Numbered from the stretch's first letter, positions 25,756 to 34,765 are shown. The stretch: DNA of 64,000 bases from Sphingorhabdus sp. Alg239-R122 (GCF_900537065.1 NZ_UNRC01000008.1:1-64000), one strand, 5' to 3'. Notes: a model not told the origin generated them from the letters alone. Made by a program: numbers and translations.

Positions 25756-26427
25756 ATGTTTTTTCGGTCGATTTTCAAATCACTGGCAGTTTTTGCGATG
25801 CTACCCTTCGCGCTGTCCGCGGCCCATGCACAGGATACCGATGCACCTGCAGCGCCTGCAACCGCAGCTGAAGTCGATCCGCTTGAAAACATGCTTTATC
25901 TTGACCTTTCCACCGGTGGCCGTGTCACAATAAAGCTGGTGCCGGAATGGGCCCCCACGCATGTTGAACGCATCAAGACACTTGTGCGGCAGGGTTTTTA
26001 CGATGGTATTGTTTTCCACCGCGTGATCGAAGGTTTCATGGCGCAGACAGGTGATCCGACGGGCACCGGGCAGGGTGGGTCAAACCTGCCCGACCTGGAA
26101 GCGGAGTTTAATAGAGTCCCGCACCTGCGCGGCAGTGTTTCCATGGCACGTACTAATGAACCAAACAGTGCCAATAGCCAGTTTTTCATTGTTTTCTATC
26201 CGCGTTTTTCATTAGACAATAATTACACCAATTTTGGCCGTGTAACGTCTGGCATGCAATATGTGGATACGATTGTGCGTGGCGAACCGCCCGCAAACCC
26301 GACCCGCATTCTTCAGGCATCGATTGCCGTTGATAATAAACCATTGCCCAATTTCAATGCGCCTGTCCCACAGCCTGAGGATAATGTCAGCATTGATGAA
26401 CTGAATGCACCGCTGCAGACACAGTAA
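25756..26427 (+). CDS. Periplasmic cyclophilin-type peptidyl-prolyl isomerase
   Basis: Cyclophilin of 223 residues with a Sec signal peptide (MFFRSIFKSLAVFAMLPFALS, cleavage after AHA), so it should act in the periplasm. Catalytic and substrate residues appear in FHRVIEGFMAQTGDPTGTG, GSVSMARTNEPNSANSQFFI and the NNYTNFGRVTSGM block. The mature N-terminus is an Ala/Pro/Glu-rich spacer. The C-terminus has a Pro/Glu-rich tail. GGAG lies upstream of the ATG. It follows coaD and precedes queA, a cluster known from alphaproteobacteria. Confidence 0.92.
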   Translation: MFFRSIFKSLAVFAMLPFALSAAHAQDTDAPAAPATAAEVDPLENMLYLDLSTGGRVTIKLVPEWAPTHVERIKTLVRQGFYDGIVFHRVIEGFMAQTGDPTGTGQGGSNLPDLEAEFNRVPHLRGSVSMARTNEPNSANSQFFIVFYPRFSLDNNYTNFGRVTSGMQYVDTIVRGEPPANPTRILQASIAVDNKPLPNFNAPVPQPEDNVSIDELNAPLQTQ

Positions 26428-26496
26428 CTATTATCCGGCGATAATCTTACATTCCGTCTTTCGCCGGCGTCAGTGCCGCGCTAAGCCGCTTGCGTC

Positions 26497-27540
26497 ATGA
26501 GAACAGACCTTTTCGATTTTGACCTGCCGCAGGAAAATATAGCTCTGCGCCCTGTTAGTCCGCGTGATGCGGCAAAAATGCTGTGCGTTCACGGCAGCGG
26601 GGGAATGACTGACAGAACAGTACTCGATCTGCCTGATATACTCGAACCTGGCGATGTACTGGTGTTCAACGATACACGCGTTATTCCTGCGCAACTTACC
26701 GGCAGGCGCGGCAACGCCACCATAGGCGCGACCCTGCACAAGCGCATAGATCTACGCCGTTGGCAGGCATTTGTGCGGAATGCAAAACGCCTGAAAATTG
26801 GCGACACTGTCGACTTTGGCGAAAGCGTAGAGGCCATAGCTGAAGAACGACTGGCCGATGGCAGTTTTATTTTCGCCTTTGCCGGTGAGGAGCCCGTGGA
26901 ACTATTATTGGAGCGCGCAGGTACGATGCCGCTCCCGCCCTATATTGCCAGCAAGCGTGATGTCGATGAAAAGGATGCAGACGATTACCAGACGCGGTTC
27001 GCGCGTGAGAAAGGCGCCGTAGCAGCCCCAACTGCCGCGCTCCATTTCACCGATCACCTCATGGCGCGGCTTGATGCGCAGGGCATAGGCCATGAAATGC
27101 TGACGTTGCATGTGGGCGCAGGAACGTTCATGCCAATCAAAGCCGATGATACAGACGCGCATCAGATGCACAGCGAATGGGGCAGGATTGAAGCGGATGT
27201 CGCACAGCGGCTCAATGCGGTGCGTACCAACGGCAAGCGAGTGATTGCGGTTGGTACGACCGTGTTGCGCCTGCTGGAAAGCGCTACGTCAGCTGATGGC
27301 ATTATCCAGGCTTATGAAGGTGATACCGATATCTTTATCACACCTGGTTATAGTTTTCGCGCCGTGGATGGCCTGATGACCAACTTTCATCTGCCCAAGT
27401 CGACATTATTCATGCTGGTTAGTGCGCTTATGACGCGCGAAGTGATGCTGGATGCTTATGCCCATGCGATCGAGGGCGGGTATCGCTTTTACAGTTACGG
27501 AGATAGTAGTTTGCTGCTCCCCGCAACCGCCAAGTTTTGA
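26497..27540 (+). CDS. queA: S-adenosylmethionine:tRNA ribosyltransferase-isomerase
   Basis: Builds the epoxycyclopentane ring of epoxyqueuosine on tRNA by using S-adenosylmethionine as a ribose donor. The 347-residue protein shows FDFDLPQENIALRP at the start, LVFNDTRVIPAQLTGRR, LHVGAGTFMPIKADD in the middle and TNFHLPKSTLFMLVSA near the end. It belongs to the same pathway as tgt at 29495; in related genomes the two are often adjacent, while here about two kilobases separate them. Confidence 0.96.
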   Translation: MRTDLFDFDLPQENIALRPVSPRDAAKMLCVHGSGGMTDRTVLDLPDILEPGDVLVFNDTRVIPAQLTGRRGNATIGATLHKRIDLRRWQAFVRNAKRLKIGDTVDFGESVEAIAEERLADGSFIFAFAGEEPVELLLERAGTMPLPPYIASKRDVDEKDADDYQTRFAREKGAVAAPTAALHFTDHLMARLDAQGIGHEMLTLHVGAGTFMPIKADDTDAHQMHSEWGRIEADVAQRLNAVRTNGKRVIAVGTTVLRLLESATSADGIIQAYEGDTDIFITPGYSFRAVDGLMTNFHLPKSTLFMLVSALMTREVMLDAYAHAIEGGYRFYSYGDSSLLLPATAKF

Positions 27541-27753
27541 ATATAGGCTGGCAATCATTCGCTGTATATTTATTTATATTGCAAATAGATTATGTAATTA
27601 AATTTCAATTTCTTAAAATATAATAAAATATTTGATTCGACTCAACATGTAAATCGGCGTATTAGCGTGTATATCAGGGTCGTCATTATTAAAAGCGGAG
27701 GGCTGGTTGCCGGCAATATCCGCCACTGTTTTTTACAAACTAAGGGGCAGATT
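27541..27753. other. AT-rich intergenic region before the exported protein gene
   Basis: Bases 27560-27650 are far richer in A and T than the genes around them (runs such as AATATAATAAAATATTTG). A clear AAGGGG ribosome site lies at its end. The compositional dip marks the boundary between queA and a block of accessory genes. Confidence 0.5.
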
Positions 27754-28518
27754 ATGACTAGATATTTTAAATCAATACTGTGTGCCATGGCGTTATTTAC
27801 ACTGGCACTGCCGCATGGGGCCTATGCGCAGGCCGGGCAGATGTTCATGATAACTGAAGTGGAGCTTGAGCCAGCGAAAAGTGCCGAAACAGTCGAACAC
27901 TGGAAAGGCATGATGAAAATAGCGAAAGAACAGGGTTACGCCTATCCGATATGGGCTTCAAGTTCGGCCAATCGTATTACTCAGGTTAGCCCGCTGGAGA
28001 ATTTTTCTGACCTGGATAAAATGTTTGCAGCACGCGGCGAGGTATATAATGGCGGCGGCGATGCATTTAAAAACCACCTGCGCGGCTACATGTCGGGCAT
28101 TGCCAACCTACGCTCATTCATGGTGCGACATAATGCAGATGCATCACACATGATTGATGGCATGACAGAAAATTTTGGCGCTATGGCGATTTCCGAGTTC
28201 AAGGTTGCCGTAGGCAAAGTCGATGAAATGGAAAACGTGCTAAAGGACTATAAAGCCTTGTTTGCGAAATCCGGCTTTAGCCATGGTTACAATGTGTATC
28301 AAGGCGCGCTGGGTGTCGATGGCGGTACTTTCTACATTATCAATTATGGGAAAGACCGCCTAGAACTTGCACAGCAGGAAGCGGCAGAGAACAAGCTATT
28401 TGAGGGAAACGCAGCCATGGGCGAACTATTCGGAAAATATCTTGCTATTGCCACTCCTGAATATTTTGCCACTGAATATACAAGATCACGTCCGGACCTG
28501 ACCTATAGTCCTGAATGA
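27754..28518 (+). CDS. Exported protein of unknown function
   Basis: A 254-residue protein with a clear Sec signal peptide (MTRYFKSILCAMALFTLALPHGAYAQ, cleavage after AYA). The mature domain is duplicated-looking, with two segments in the style of antibiotic-biosynthesis-monooxygenase/dimeric alpha-beta-barrel folds: MFMITEVELEPAKSAETVEHWKGM and AISEFKVAVGKVDEMENVLKDY. I do not recognise the family. The start is set by AAGGGG eight bases upstream. A strong terminator follows, so it is a monocistronic unit. Confidence 0.75.
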   Translation: MTRYFKSILCAMALFTLALPHGAYAQAGQMFMITEVELEPAKSAETVEHWKGMMKIAKEQGYAYPIWASSSANRITQVSPLENFSDLDKMFAARGEVYNGGGDAFKNHLRGYMSGIANLRSFMVRHNADASHMIDGMTENFGAMAISEFKVAVGKVDEMENVLKDYKALFAKSGFSHGYNVYQGALGVDGGTFYIINYGKDRLELAQQEAAENKLFEGNAAMGELFGKYLAIATPEYFATEYTRSRPDLTYSPE

Positions 28519-28535
28519 AATTGTTTTCATTGCTC

Positions 28536-28563
28536 AAACCCCGCCCATGGCGGCGGGGTTTCT
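28536..28563 (+). terminator. Rho-independent terminator
   Basis: Inverted repeat with arms AAACCCCGCC and GGCGGGGTTT around a short CATGGC loop, ending in a T run. It closes the exported-protein gene. Confidence 0.85.
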
Positions 28564-28589
28564 GCTATGCGGTGACGGCAGGAAGGTGC

Positions 28590-28895
28590 TCACATATCAT
28601 CATCCGGGAGGTTTTCGCCTGTCATTTCAAGTGTGCCTCCCAATGGATCGCAAGCGCCTGTATCCACTGCTTTCCAGGCATTACTCTGATAATCAATGCG
28701 CGACGTCCCGGCACAATTAACTGTGCCGGGACCATTGGCACAGTCATTTTGGCCTGCCAGGGCAATACCATAGCATTTTTCACGCGCGGGCATTTCGACC
28801 ATAGCCTCTTCTCCACTGTTCTCGCCGCAGGCGGCTAGAGCGGCACCCGTCAAAAGTGCGGCGGCAAGTGAAGGACGGGAGATGGAAGGATGCAT
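28590..28895 (-). CDS. DUF2282 (BufA1-like bufferin) lipoprotein, copy 1
   Basis: A 101-residue protein with a lipoprotein signal (box ALAAC, lipidated Cys23). The mature region matches DUF2282, the bufferin-type metallophore family: [32 protein letters not shown] and a fourth Cys, i.e. Cys41, Cys52, Cys61 and Cys82. Known bufferins are periplasmic peptides that bind copper after modification by a BufB/BufC enzyme pair; neither is in the window. The lipid anchor is unusual for the family. No strong ribosome site is visible before the ATG at 28895. The stop is followed by the terminator shared with the exported protein gene. Confidence 0.85.
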   Translation of the reverse strand: MHPSISRPSLAAALLTGAALAACGENSGEEAMVEMPAREKCYGIALAGQNDCANGPGTVNCAGTSRIDYQSNAWKAVDTGACDPLGGTLEMTGENLPDDDM

Positions 28896-28932
28896 GCTCA
28901 ACCCATTCTCATAATTTAAGGGCTGTGGCCAT

Positions 28933-28963
28933 AAAAAAGGCGGCCGTGCAAGGCCGCCTTTTA
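28933..28963. terminator. Bidirectional rho-independent terminator between the two DUF2282 genes
   Basis: Arms AAAAAAGGCGGCC and GGCCGCCTTTT with a six-base loop. It lies between the start of copy 1 and the stop of copy 2, so the two minus-strand genes probably have separate transcripts. Confidence 0.85.
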
Positions 28964-28983
28964 TACGATTATCTATTAATGAC

Positions 28984-29328
28984 TTAGGCTGGTAGACCTT
29001 GGTCATTATTGTCCTGTTCGGTAAGCGTACCGCCCATTTCGCCACATGACTCTTCACCGCCATCAACATATTTCCAGGCATTGCCCTGATAGTCGACTGT
29101 CGATGTGCCTGCGCATGTTGTGCCAGGACCAGCTGCACAGTCATTTTTACCGGCCAGGGACACGCCATAGCATTTTACCTTGTCACCGGCGTCTGCAGAT
29201 GCGGTTTCCACGCCTTCCGTTGCGCCTGTTTCTGCTGTTTCTGCTGGTGCTTCGGCACCCGAACATGCAGCCAGCGAAGCTGCAGCAATCATAGAAGCAG
29301 CGATACCGCCCATTTTTGAAGTTTTCAT
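28984..29328 (-). CDS. DUF2282 (BufA1-like bufferin) lipoprotein, copy 2
   Basis: A 114-residue paralogue of the neighbour. The lipoprotein signal ends in SLAAC (Cys22). A Glu/Thr/Ala linker of about 25 residues is followed by the DUF2282 core [37 protein letters not shown] and a final Cys (Cys53, Cys64, Cys72, Cys95). GGAG precedes the ATG. The longer linker would hold the metal-binding core further from the membrane than in copy 1. No BufB (DUF692) or BufC (DUF2063) gene is near. Confidence 0.87.
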   Translation of the reverse strand: MKTSKMGGIAASMIAAASLAACSGAEAPAETAETGATEGVETASADAGDKVKCYGVSLAGKNDCAAGPGTTCAGTSTVDYQGNAWKYVDGGEESCGEMGGTLTEQDNNDQGLPA

Positions 29329-29494
29329 ATCTTAATCTCCGTCACATTTGACCTATATGGCCCGGTTGGTGGTTCCCTGCCGCCGTGTGCATTGTGTGAC
29401 ATATCGCAGGAGCGCGGTCAACACGAGGTTCCTCACACTCCCCGCGCTTATACGATTGTATCGGCCATATAATGCCGCTAAAGCGCGTGACCAT

Positions 29495-30628
29495 ATGACC
29501 GACACAACTCCGCGATTCCAGTTCGACATCCACGCGCGCGATGGCAAGGCACGCACGGGTGTGCTGCGTATGCAGCGCGGCGACATCCGTACACCAGCCT
29601 TCATGCCGGTCGGGACTGCGGCCACGGTCAAGGCCATGAAGACACCCGATGTGCGTGCTAGCGGTGCGGATATCATATTAGGCAACACCTATCACCTGAT
29701 GCTGCGCCCGGGTGCGGAACGTATGGCACGTCTAGGCGGGTTGCATGATTTTATGAATTGGGGCCGGCCGATACTGACCGACAGCGGCGGTTATCAGGTG
29801 ATGAGCCTGTCAGGCCTTACCAAAATGTCAGAAGATGGCGTTGAATTTAAAAGTCACCTGGATGGTTCGCGCCATATGCTGACACCCGAACGCTCTATGG
29901 AGATACAAAGACTGCTCGGCAGCGATATTGTGATGGCGTTTGATGAATGCACACCCAACGGGGCCAGTCATGACGAGGCGGCGGCATCCATGGAACGGTC
30001 AATGCGCTGGGCGCAGCGTTCGCGTGACGGGTTTGACCGCGGTGAAGAACATGCACCACGTGCGGCGTTGTTCGGTATCCAGCAGGGGTCACTTGATGAA
30101 AGACTGAGACAGGTATCGGCGGATGCGCTGGCCGATATCGGGTTTGACGGATATGCGATTGGGGGTCTCGCTGTCGGGGAAGGGCAGGAAGCCATGTTCG
30201 GCGTGCTTGATTACGCACCAAGTCAGCTTCCCGATGATCGGCCCCGCTACCTGATGGGTGTCGGTAAGCCAGATGATCTGGTGGGTGCGGTAGAGCGCGG
30301 TGTGGACATGTTTGATTGCGTGCTGCCATCGCGCTCGGGACGCAATGGGCAGGCATTTACGTGGGGCGGGCCACTGAATATCCGCAACGCGAAATTCGCC
30401 GAGGATCAGGAGCCTTTGGATAGCAAATGCGCCTGTCCGGTGTGTTGCACCTATTCTCGCGCCTATCTGCACCATCTGGTCCGTTCGAAAGAAATGCTGG
30501 GGGCTATGCTGATGACCGAGCATAATATCTGGTTCTACCAACAACTGATGGCAACCATGCGCGAGGCTATACGCAAAAGTGATTTTGCAGGGTTCGCCCG
30601 TGATTTCCGTAGTGGTTACGGCTGCTAA
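29495..30628 (+). CDS. tgt: Queuine/preQ1 tRNA-guanine transglycosylase
   Basis: Exchanges guanine 34 of tRNAs with GUN anticodons for preQ1. Motifs: [13 protein letters not shown] holds the general acid Asp, [16 protein letters not shown] the nucleophilic Asp, and [17 protein letters not shown] the zinc ligands. From the chosen ATG at 29495 ([10 protein letters not shown]) it has 377 residues, normal for the family; a 49-codon upstream extension is open but not family-like. It completes with queA two steps of queuosine synthesis. Confidence 0.96.
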   Translation: MTDTTPRFQFDIHARDGKARTGVLRMQRGDIRTPAFMPVGTAATVKAMKTPDVRASGADIILGNTYHLMLRPGAERMARLGGLHDFMNWGRPILTDSGGYQVMSLSGLTKMSEDGVEFKSHLDGSRHMLTPERSMEIQRLLGSDIVMAFDECTPNGASHDEAAASMERSMRWAQRSRDGFDRGEEHAPRAALFGIQQGSLDERLRQVSADALADIGFDGYAIGGLAVGEGQEAMFGVLDYAPSQLPDDRPRYLMGVGKPDDLVGAVERGVDMFDCVLPSRSGRNGQAFTWGGPLNIRNAKFAEDQEPLDSKCACPVCCTYSRAYLHHLVRSKEMLGAMLMTEHNIWFYQQLMATMREAIRKSDFAGFARDFRSGYGC

Positions 30629-30663
30629 AGGCTATCTTGTGTGATCCATGGGCGCTGTTTTGC

Positions 30664-32250
30664 CTACATGACGGGAATATCAATCTCCATGGTACCGGCT
30701 TCTTCATCGCGGACCAGTTCAGATCGTAGTTGACGCGACAGGCCCATGATAACGCGGTCGATTCCGTCTGCCATCAGGGCGTCAAATTCGGGATTTTGCT
30801 TGAGAGCCCGCGATGTAATAGTCAAAGTCGCCTTGCCGTTATCATCCGCAGCGCCAAGGCCGATATGGATTTCCTGACAACTGCGCGAAATTTGCAGCAA
30901 TTCCAGTATTTCGGTGAGAAGGAACGCTACAGGCATGGCGGTGTCCTGCGATACACTGGCATTTTCAACCGACACCTGAGCATTACGGGTAAAATCACAG
31001 CTATCATCGGCAGTCCGAAAGCTGTTCAGTATCTCGTTGATAAGCGAGCGCAGGTCTATGCCTCTATTCTGTTCCCCATCCGCATGATGGTTGCGGTGCA
31101 CGACTGACAGGGCTTCTACGCGGCGCTGGATCGAAGCATAGGCGTGCGCGGCGGTGGGTGTTTCGGCCGTGCGGGCATGCAGGCTTATCAGGCTGGCAAC
31201 GATCTGCAGGTTATTCTTGACGCGGTGATGAACCTCCCGGGTAAGGGCGACCTGCTGTTTCAGACTGCGATCAATTTCCTGTTTGTCGTCGGCAACGCTT
31301 CGGGTCAGGTTTAGGAAAACATTGTCGAGGTCCTGTATTTCGGCGGCATCGAGCGGCTGTCGCTGCAGCGGTTTCAGTTCATCGCCGATTGAATAACGTG
31401 TCATTTTTCGCCGGAGCTGCGACATGGGGCGCATGACCATACGGTTCACCACCCACCAACCGATCAAGGCGGCGGCAATCATCATAACAAAGGGAATGGC
31501 GAGATTCAGGAACTCCGGCGGAGTGGCTTTTGGCCGCGCAATATTCAAGCCTAGGTTCAACCCTGCAACACCATTTTCGGCAGAGATTGCTCCATCAAGA
31601 TTGCGTTTCAGTTTCTCAGGCAAGGTGGTGAGATGCAGCTGTTCTTTTTCATCTGACAGAATGAGTTCCGACATGGGAAGCTGGTCTACTGGGTCAGCGA
31701 TTTTCAGGAGATTTTCCGGAGGATAATAGGCAATAATACGGGTAAATGTATTACGCCCCGGCTGCTGCACCAACAGGCCATTATTGTCGGGAAGCAGCAT
31801 GGTATCCACCGAAAACGCAGTTGTCATGATCTGCCGAAAGCCAGGCGTGATTGATCCAAGCTCACATATCGGTCCGCTATCATTGCCTATACCTGCATAG
31901 ATAAGAGCGCCGGTCGGGCCGCTTAGTCCCGTAAAACGGCGCTGGGCAAGAGGACATATCAGCGTAGCGTCTTCACCAAGGGCAATACGGTCTGCATAAG
32001 ACATGATGACCGACATGTCATTGGATATGGAACTGTTCAGCCGATCTGCACTTTCCTCAATCGTATCCGCAATCAGGCGTGTGCGATCATCAGCTGCATT
32101 TTCAGATACCTGTTGCGCTGCGTAGGTGGCCAGCAATGCAAGTGGTAACAGCGCCACGATCAAGATCGCTAGCAGACGATAGCTGGTGGAATGTGCAAGG
32201 CGCCGTAAAAGACCATATTCTAGCTGGGTATTATCATGCGGATCAGCCAT
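30664..32250 (-). CDS. phyP: PhyP-like sensor histidine kinase of the general stress response
   Basis: A 528-residue membrane sensor: cytosolic N-terminus, first membrane segment at about 24-46, periplasmic sensor of some 200 residues, second segment at about 249-270, a HAMP-like linker, and a HisKA_2-type dimerisation helix with TREVHHRVKNNLQIVASL (phosphoacceptor His342). The ATPase part is abnormal: the N-box reads LLTEILELLQIS where a catalytic Asn is expected, and no DxGxG box is visible. This fits a phosphatase for PhyR more than a kinase. It sits 37 bases downstream of nepR and should be co-transcribed. Confidence 0.85.
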   Translation of the reverse strand: MADPHDNTQLEYGLLRRLAHSTSYRLLAILIVALLPLALLATYAAQQVSENAADDRTRLIADTIEESADRLNSSISNDMSVIMSYADRIALGEDATLICPLAQRRFTGLSGPTGALIYAGIGNDSGPICELGSITPGFRQIMTTAFSVDTMLLPDNNGLLVQQPGRNTFTRIIAYYPPENLLKIADPVDQLPMSELILSDEKEQLHLTTLPEKLKRNLDGAISAENGVAGLNLGLNIARPKATPPEFLNLAIPFVMMIAAALIGWWVVNRMVMRPMSQLRRKMTRYSIGDELKPLQRQPLDAAEIQDLDNVFLNLTRSVADDKQEIDRSLKQQVALTREVHHRVKNNLQIVASLISLHARTAETPTAAHAYASIQRRVEALSVVHRNHHADGEQNRGIDLRSLINEILNSFRTADDSCDFTRNAQVSVENASVSQDTAMPVAFLLTEILELLQISRSCQEIHIGLGAADDNGKATLTITSRALKQNPEFDALMADGIDRVIMGLSRQLRSELVRDEEAGTMEIDIPVM

Positions 32251-32287
32251 GCGGATTTGCAGATCCTTTCCAACTTGGACGTTCTGT

Positions 32288-32491
32288 TCAGTTCAACTTG
32301 TCGAGAAGGTCCTGAAAATCATCAGGAACCGCTTCGTCGAGTGTATTTTGGTAAAATGTTTTGAGTGCGTCACCAATGACTTCAGATTTGTCACAGTCAC
32401 CAGACGGCTTCGCGCAGGTGCTTTCGTCGCCGCTAACCTGGCGCGGTGCTTTCTTCGACTGGCCATTTTTATTGTCGAATTTATGGCTCAA
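32288..32491 (-). CDS. nepR: Anti-sigma factor NepR
   Basis: Small anti-sigma factor (67 residues) that holds the ECF sigma factor EcfG until phosphorylated PhyR binds it. The C-terminal half has the family core LKTFYQNTLDEAVPDDFQDLLDKLN; the N-terminal part is a poorly conserved, disordered-looking tail. The start is TTG at 32491 with GAGAGA a few bases upstream. No ecfG gene follows, the next gene being the kinase. A perfect EcfG-type promoter lies about 105 bases upstream. Confidence 0.9.
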   Translation of the reverse strand: MSHKFDNKNGQSKKAPRQVSGDESTCAKPSGDCDKSEVIGDALKTFYQNTLDEAVPDDFQDLLDKLN

Positions 32492-32542
32492 AACAAATCT
32501 CTCAAAACTTCGTACCGATCCCTGCTGCTATAATCCTTTGTG

Positions 32543-32567
32543 GGAACTAGGCAGACTAGATAGCATT
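32543..32567 (+). promoter_or_regulatory. Weak EcfG-type promoter towards phyR
   Basis: GGAAC at 32543-32547 and, after 16 bases, CATT in place of CGTT. It points towards phyR but would leave a leader of about 140 bases. One mismatch in the -10 element makes it uncertain. Confidence 0.35.
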
Positions 32568-32596
32568 GAAGTTGTTAAAAACAACATATGTTAACA

Positions 32597-32621
32597 AACG
32601 GTCCATATTTGGGAATGTTCC
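32597..32621 (-). promoter_or_regulatory. EcfG (general stress sigma) promoter of nepR
   Basis: On the minus strand GGAAC (32621-32617) is followed after exactly 16 bases by CGTT (32600-32597), a full match to the alphaproteobacterial EcfG consensus. Transcription would begin near 32590 and read through nepR into the phyP-like gene, giving feedback control of the stress response. Confidence 0.82.
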
Positions 32622-32717
32622 CTGCTATCTTTATTTTATGGTGTATCACTCAGGTCATTGACATTTAGCCGGGTGATGCCAATCCTTTATAAAATCAATA
32701 TGGCAGAGGAAAACGCT

Positions 32718-33497
32718 ATGTCGCTTGGACAATCACTTGCACCACATCTACCCTATCTGCGGCGCTACAGCCGCGCTTTGGCAGGAGATCAAGGGACTGG
32801 AGACGCTTATGTACGCTCCGCATTGGAAGCTATTATTGCTGCGCCTGAGGAGTTTCCCGAGGATGTTGATGCAAAGCTCGGCCTGTACCGGACTTTCCAG
32901 GCGATCTGGCAATCCACACATGATGTACAGGAAAATGGCAGCGAGGCTGATGGCGACGAGATTGCCGATCAGCGCCTGAGCAAAATCCCGTCACTGTCCC
33001 GTCAGGCATTGTTGCTGACATCAATGGAAGGGTTTTCAAATACGGACACTGCATATCTCATGGATATGAGCGAGAATGATGTGGCGATGCATATCGACAA
33101 TGCCATTGCGGAAATTGACAACCAGATTCGCGCGCGCGTCCTGATTATCGAGGATGAGCCGATCATCGCCATGGATATCGAGACTATTGTGCGCGATCTG
33201 GGACATGATGTAACGGGCATTGCCGTTACCCGCGATGAAGCCGTGGAGCAGGCAAAGGCTGATAAGCCTGGACTGATCCTGGCCGATATTCAGCTTGCTG
33301 ATGACAGTAGCGGTATTGATGCGGTTTCTGATATCCTTGCGGGTTATGACGTGCCGGTTATCTTTATCACGGCTTTTCCGGAAAGGCTGCTTACCGGGGA
33401 GCGCCCTGAACCTGCATTTCTGATTACCAAACCGTTCCATCGTAACACGGTGCGTGCGGCGATCTCACAGGCACTGTTCTTCCACGAAGCAGAATAA
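32718..33497 (+). CDS. phyR: Anti-anti-sigma response regulator PhyR
   Basis: Master switch of the alphaproteobacterial general stress response. The N-terminal half (residues 1-135) is an ECF sigma-like domain that sequesters NepR by mimicry, and the C-terminal half is a receiver domain starting RVLIIEDEPIIAMDIE. Asp190 (ILADIQL) is the phosphorylation site and Lys238 is in LITKPF; PVIFITAFPERLLTG is the FATGUY-type receiver motif. The start at 32718 has AGAGGAAA upstream. It is divergent from nepR. Confidence 0.95.
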   Translation: MSLGQSLAPHLPYLRRYSRALAGDQGTGDAYVRSALEAIIAAPEEFPEDVDAKLGLYRTFQAIWQSTHDVQENGSEADGDEIADQRLSKIPSLSRQALLLTSMEGFSNTDTAYLMDMSENDVAMHIDNAIAEIDNQIRARVLIIEDEPIIAMDIETIVRDLGHDVTGIAVTRDEAVEQAKADKPGLILADIQLADDSSGIDAVSDILAGYDVPVIFITAFPERLLTGERPEPAFLITKPFHRNTVRAAISQALFFHEAE

Positions 33498-33549
33498 CAT
33501 ACTGTGCCTGAGTTGGCGTTCAGTGCACTGGTAGCGGGTAAGTAGAATC

Positions 33550-33582
33550 AAAAAAGGCGGCTCCGATCGGGCCGCCTTTTTC
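33550..33582. terminator. Bidirectional terminator between phyR and rpsD
   Basis: Arms AAAAAGGCGGC and GCCGCCTTTTT with a CCGATCGG-containing loop. It separates the convergent phyR and rpsD genes. Confidence 0.88.
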
Positions 33583-33605
33583 GTATCTGCATGTTTTGAA
33601 ACCTG

Positions 33606-34220
33606 TTAGCGTGAATAGAATTCGACGACCAGATTGGGTTCCATTTTCACCGGATAAGGAACTTCGTCCAGCGTAGGTACGCGGGTGAAAGTCACTTTGT
33701 CGGTACCATCGGGAGCAACATATTCAGGGATGTCGCGCTCTGCGAGGCTTTGCGCTTCGATAACCAAAGCCATTTCCTGTGCTTTTTCGCCTAGTGACAC
33801 GACGTCACCTGGTTTGATGCGGCGTGATGCAATGTTACATTTCACACCGTTCACACGGATGTGGCCGTGGCTGACAATCTGACGTGCAGCAAAAATTGTC
33901 GGTGCAAATTTAGCACGGTACACAACCATGTCCAGACGCTGTTCCAGAATGCCGATCAGGTTCATACCTGTATCGCCTTTCATTTTCGCAGCTTCTGCAT
34001 AAGCACGACGGAACTGTTTTTCCGTCACATCGCCATAATAGCCTTTAAGCTTCTGTTTGGCACGCAGCTGGATACCAAAGTCGCTAAGCTTGCTCTTGCG
34101 GCGCTGGCCATGCTGACCGGGACCATATTCGCGGCGGTTCACAGGTGACTTTGGACGGCCCCAGATGTTTTCGCCCATACGGCGGTCGAGTTTATATTTG
34201 GATGACTTACGTTTTGACAC
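33606..34220 (-). CDS. rpsD: 30S ribosomal protein S4
   Basis: Primary 16S-binding protein of the small subunit. The 204-residue sequence starts [32 protein letters not shown] and carries the S4 RNA-binding domain [31 protein letters not shown]. The start is GTG at 34220: it gives the normal N-terminus of alphaproteobacterial S4 and AAGGAC lies upstream. A longer reading from 34268 ([10 protein letters not shown]) is not family-like. It is transcribed alone, as in other sphingomonads. Confidence 0.97.
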   Translation of the reverse strand: MSKRKSSKYKLDRRMGENIWGRPKSPVNRREYGPGQHGQRRKSKLSDFGIQLRAKQKLKGYYGDVTEKQFRRAYAEAAKMKGDTGMNLIGILEQRLDMVVYRAKFAPTIFAARQIVSHGHIRVNGVKCNIASRRIKPGDVVSLGEKAQEMALVIEAQSLAERDIPEYVAPDGTDKVTFTRVPTLDEVPYPVKMEPNLVVEFYSR

Positions 34221-34448
34221 GTTACATGTCCTTTCAATTTGCTGTTCTTTATAATCCCGGATTCGCACCGCTGAACCTTAGTTATCCAGCGCGGCTACCA
34301 CTTCACCGGGATGTGGAGCCAATTTACGAAGTGCGGCCTATGACGTTTACTAAGGCCAGAGTCAACCATATTTGTGAGAATATTGCCATTTTCCAGGATA
34401 TTTCGGAAATGCTCGACTTGCATGGTTTTGCTGATTAATAGGCGCAAT

Positions 34449-34760
34449 ATGAGCAAGACACCGAAATCACCCGAAACCTGTCAAACAATGTCTGAAGTCC
34501 GCACAGGTGTAGATAGCGTTGACCGCGACCTTATCACCCTTCTCGGCACACGTTTCGGTTATATGGAGGCCGCAGCGCGTATCAAGCAGGACCGTGATAC
34601 GGTTCGCGATGAAAAGCGTAAGGCCGCAGTTATTGAAAATGCAAAAAAAACTGCATGGGCCGCGGGTGTACCGATTGGTTTTATCGATGAGTTCTGGGAC
34701 AAACTTGTCGAGACATCCATAGCCTATGAGCTTGAGAAATGGGATGCACTGCGCAAATAG
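34449..34760 (+). CDS. Chorismate mutase (AroQ type)
   Basis: Small all-helical chorismate mutase of 103 residues, which converts chorismate to prephenate. The core VDSVDRDLITLLGTRFGYMEAAARIKQDRDTVRDEKRKAAV matches AroQ/PchB proteins, with Arg and Lys side chains of the active site in RF..AAARIKQDRDTVRD. PchB-like isochorismate lyase activity is possible but no siderophore genes are adjacent. The ATG at 34449 gives a family-like start. It is convergent with trmJ. Confidence 0.85.
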   Translation: MSKTPKSPETCQTMSEVRTGVDSVDRDLITLLGTRFGYMEAAARIKQDRDTVRDEKRKAAVIENAKKTAWAAGVPIGFIDEFWDKLVETSIAYELEKWDALRK

Positions 34761-34765
34761 GCAGC

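Noticed and set aside
33606-34268. Longer start for rpsD with 16 extra residues
   Set aside because: S4 of alphaproteobacteria starts at the SKR motif; the GTG at 34220 has a ribosome site and the extension does not resemble S4.
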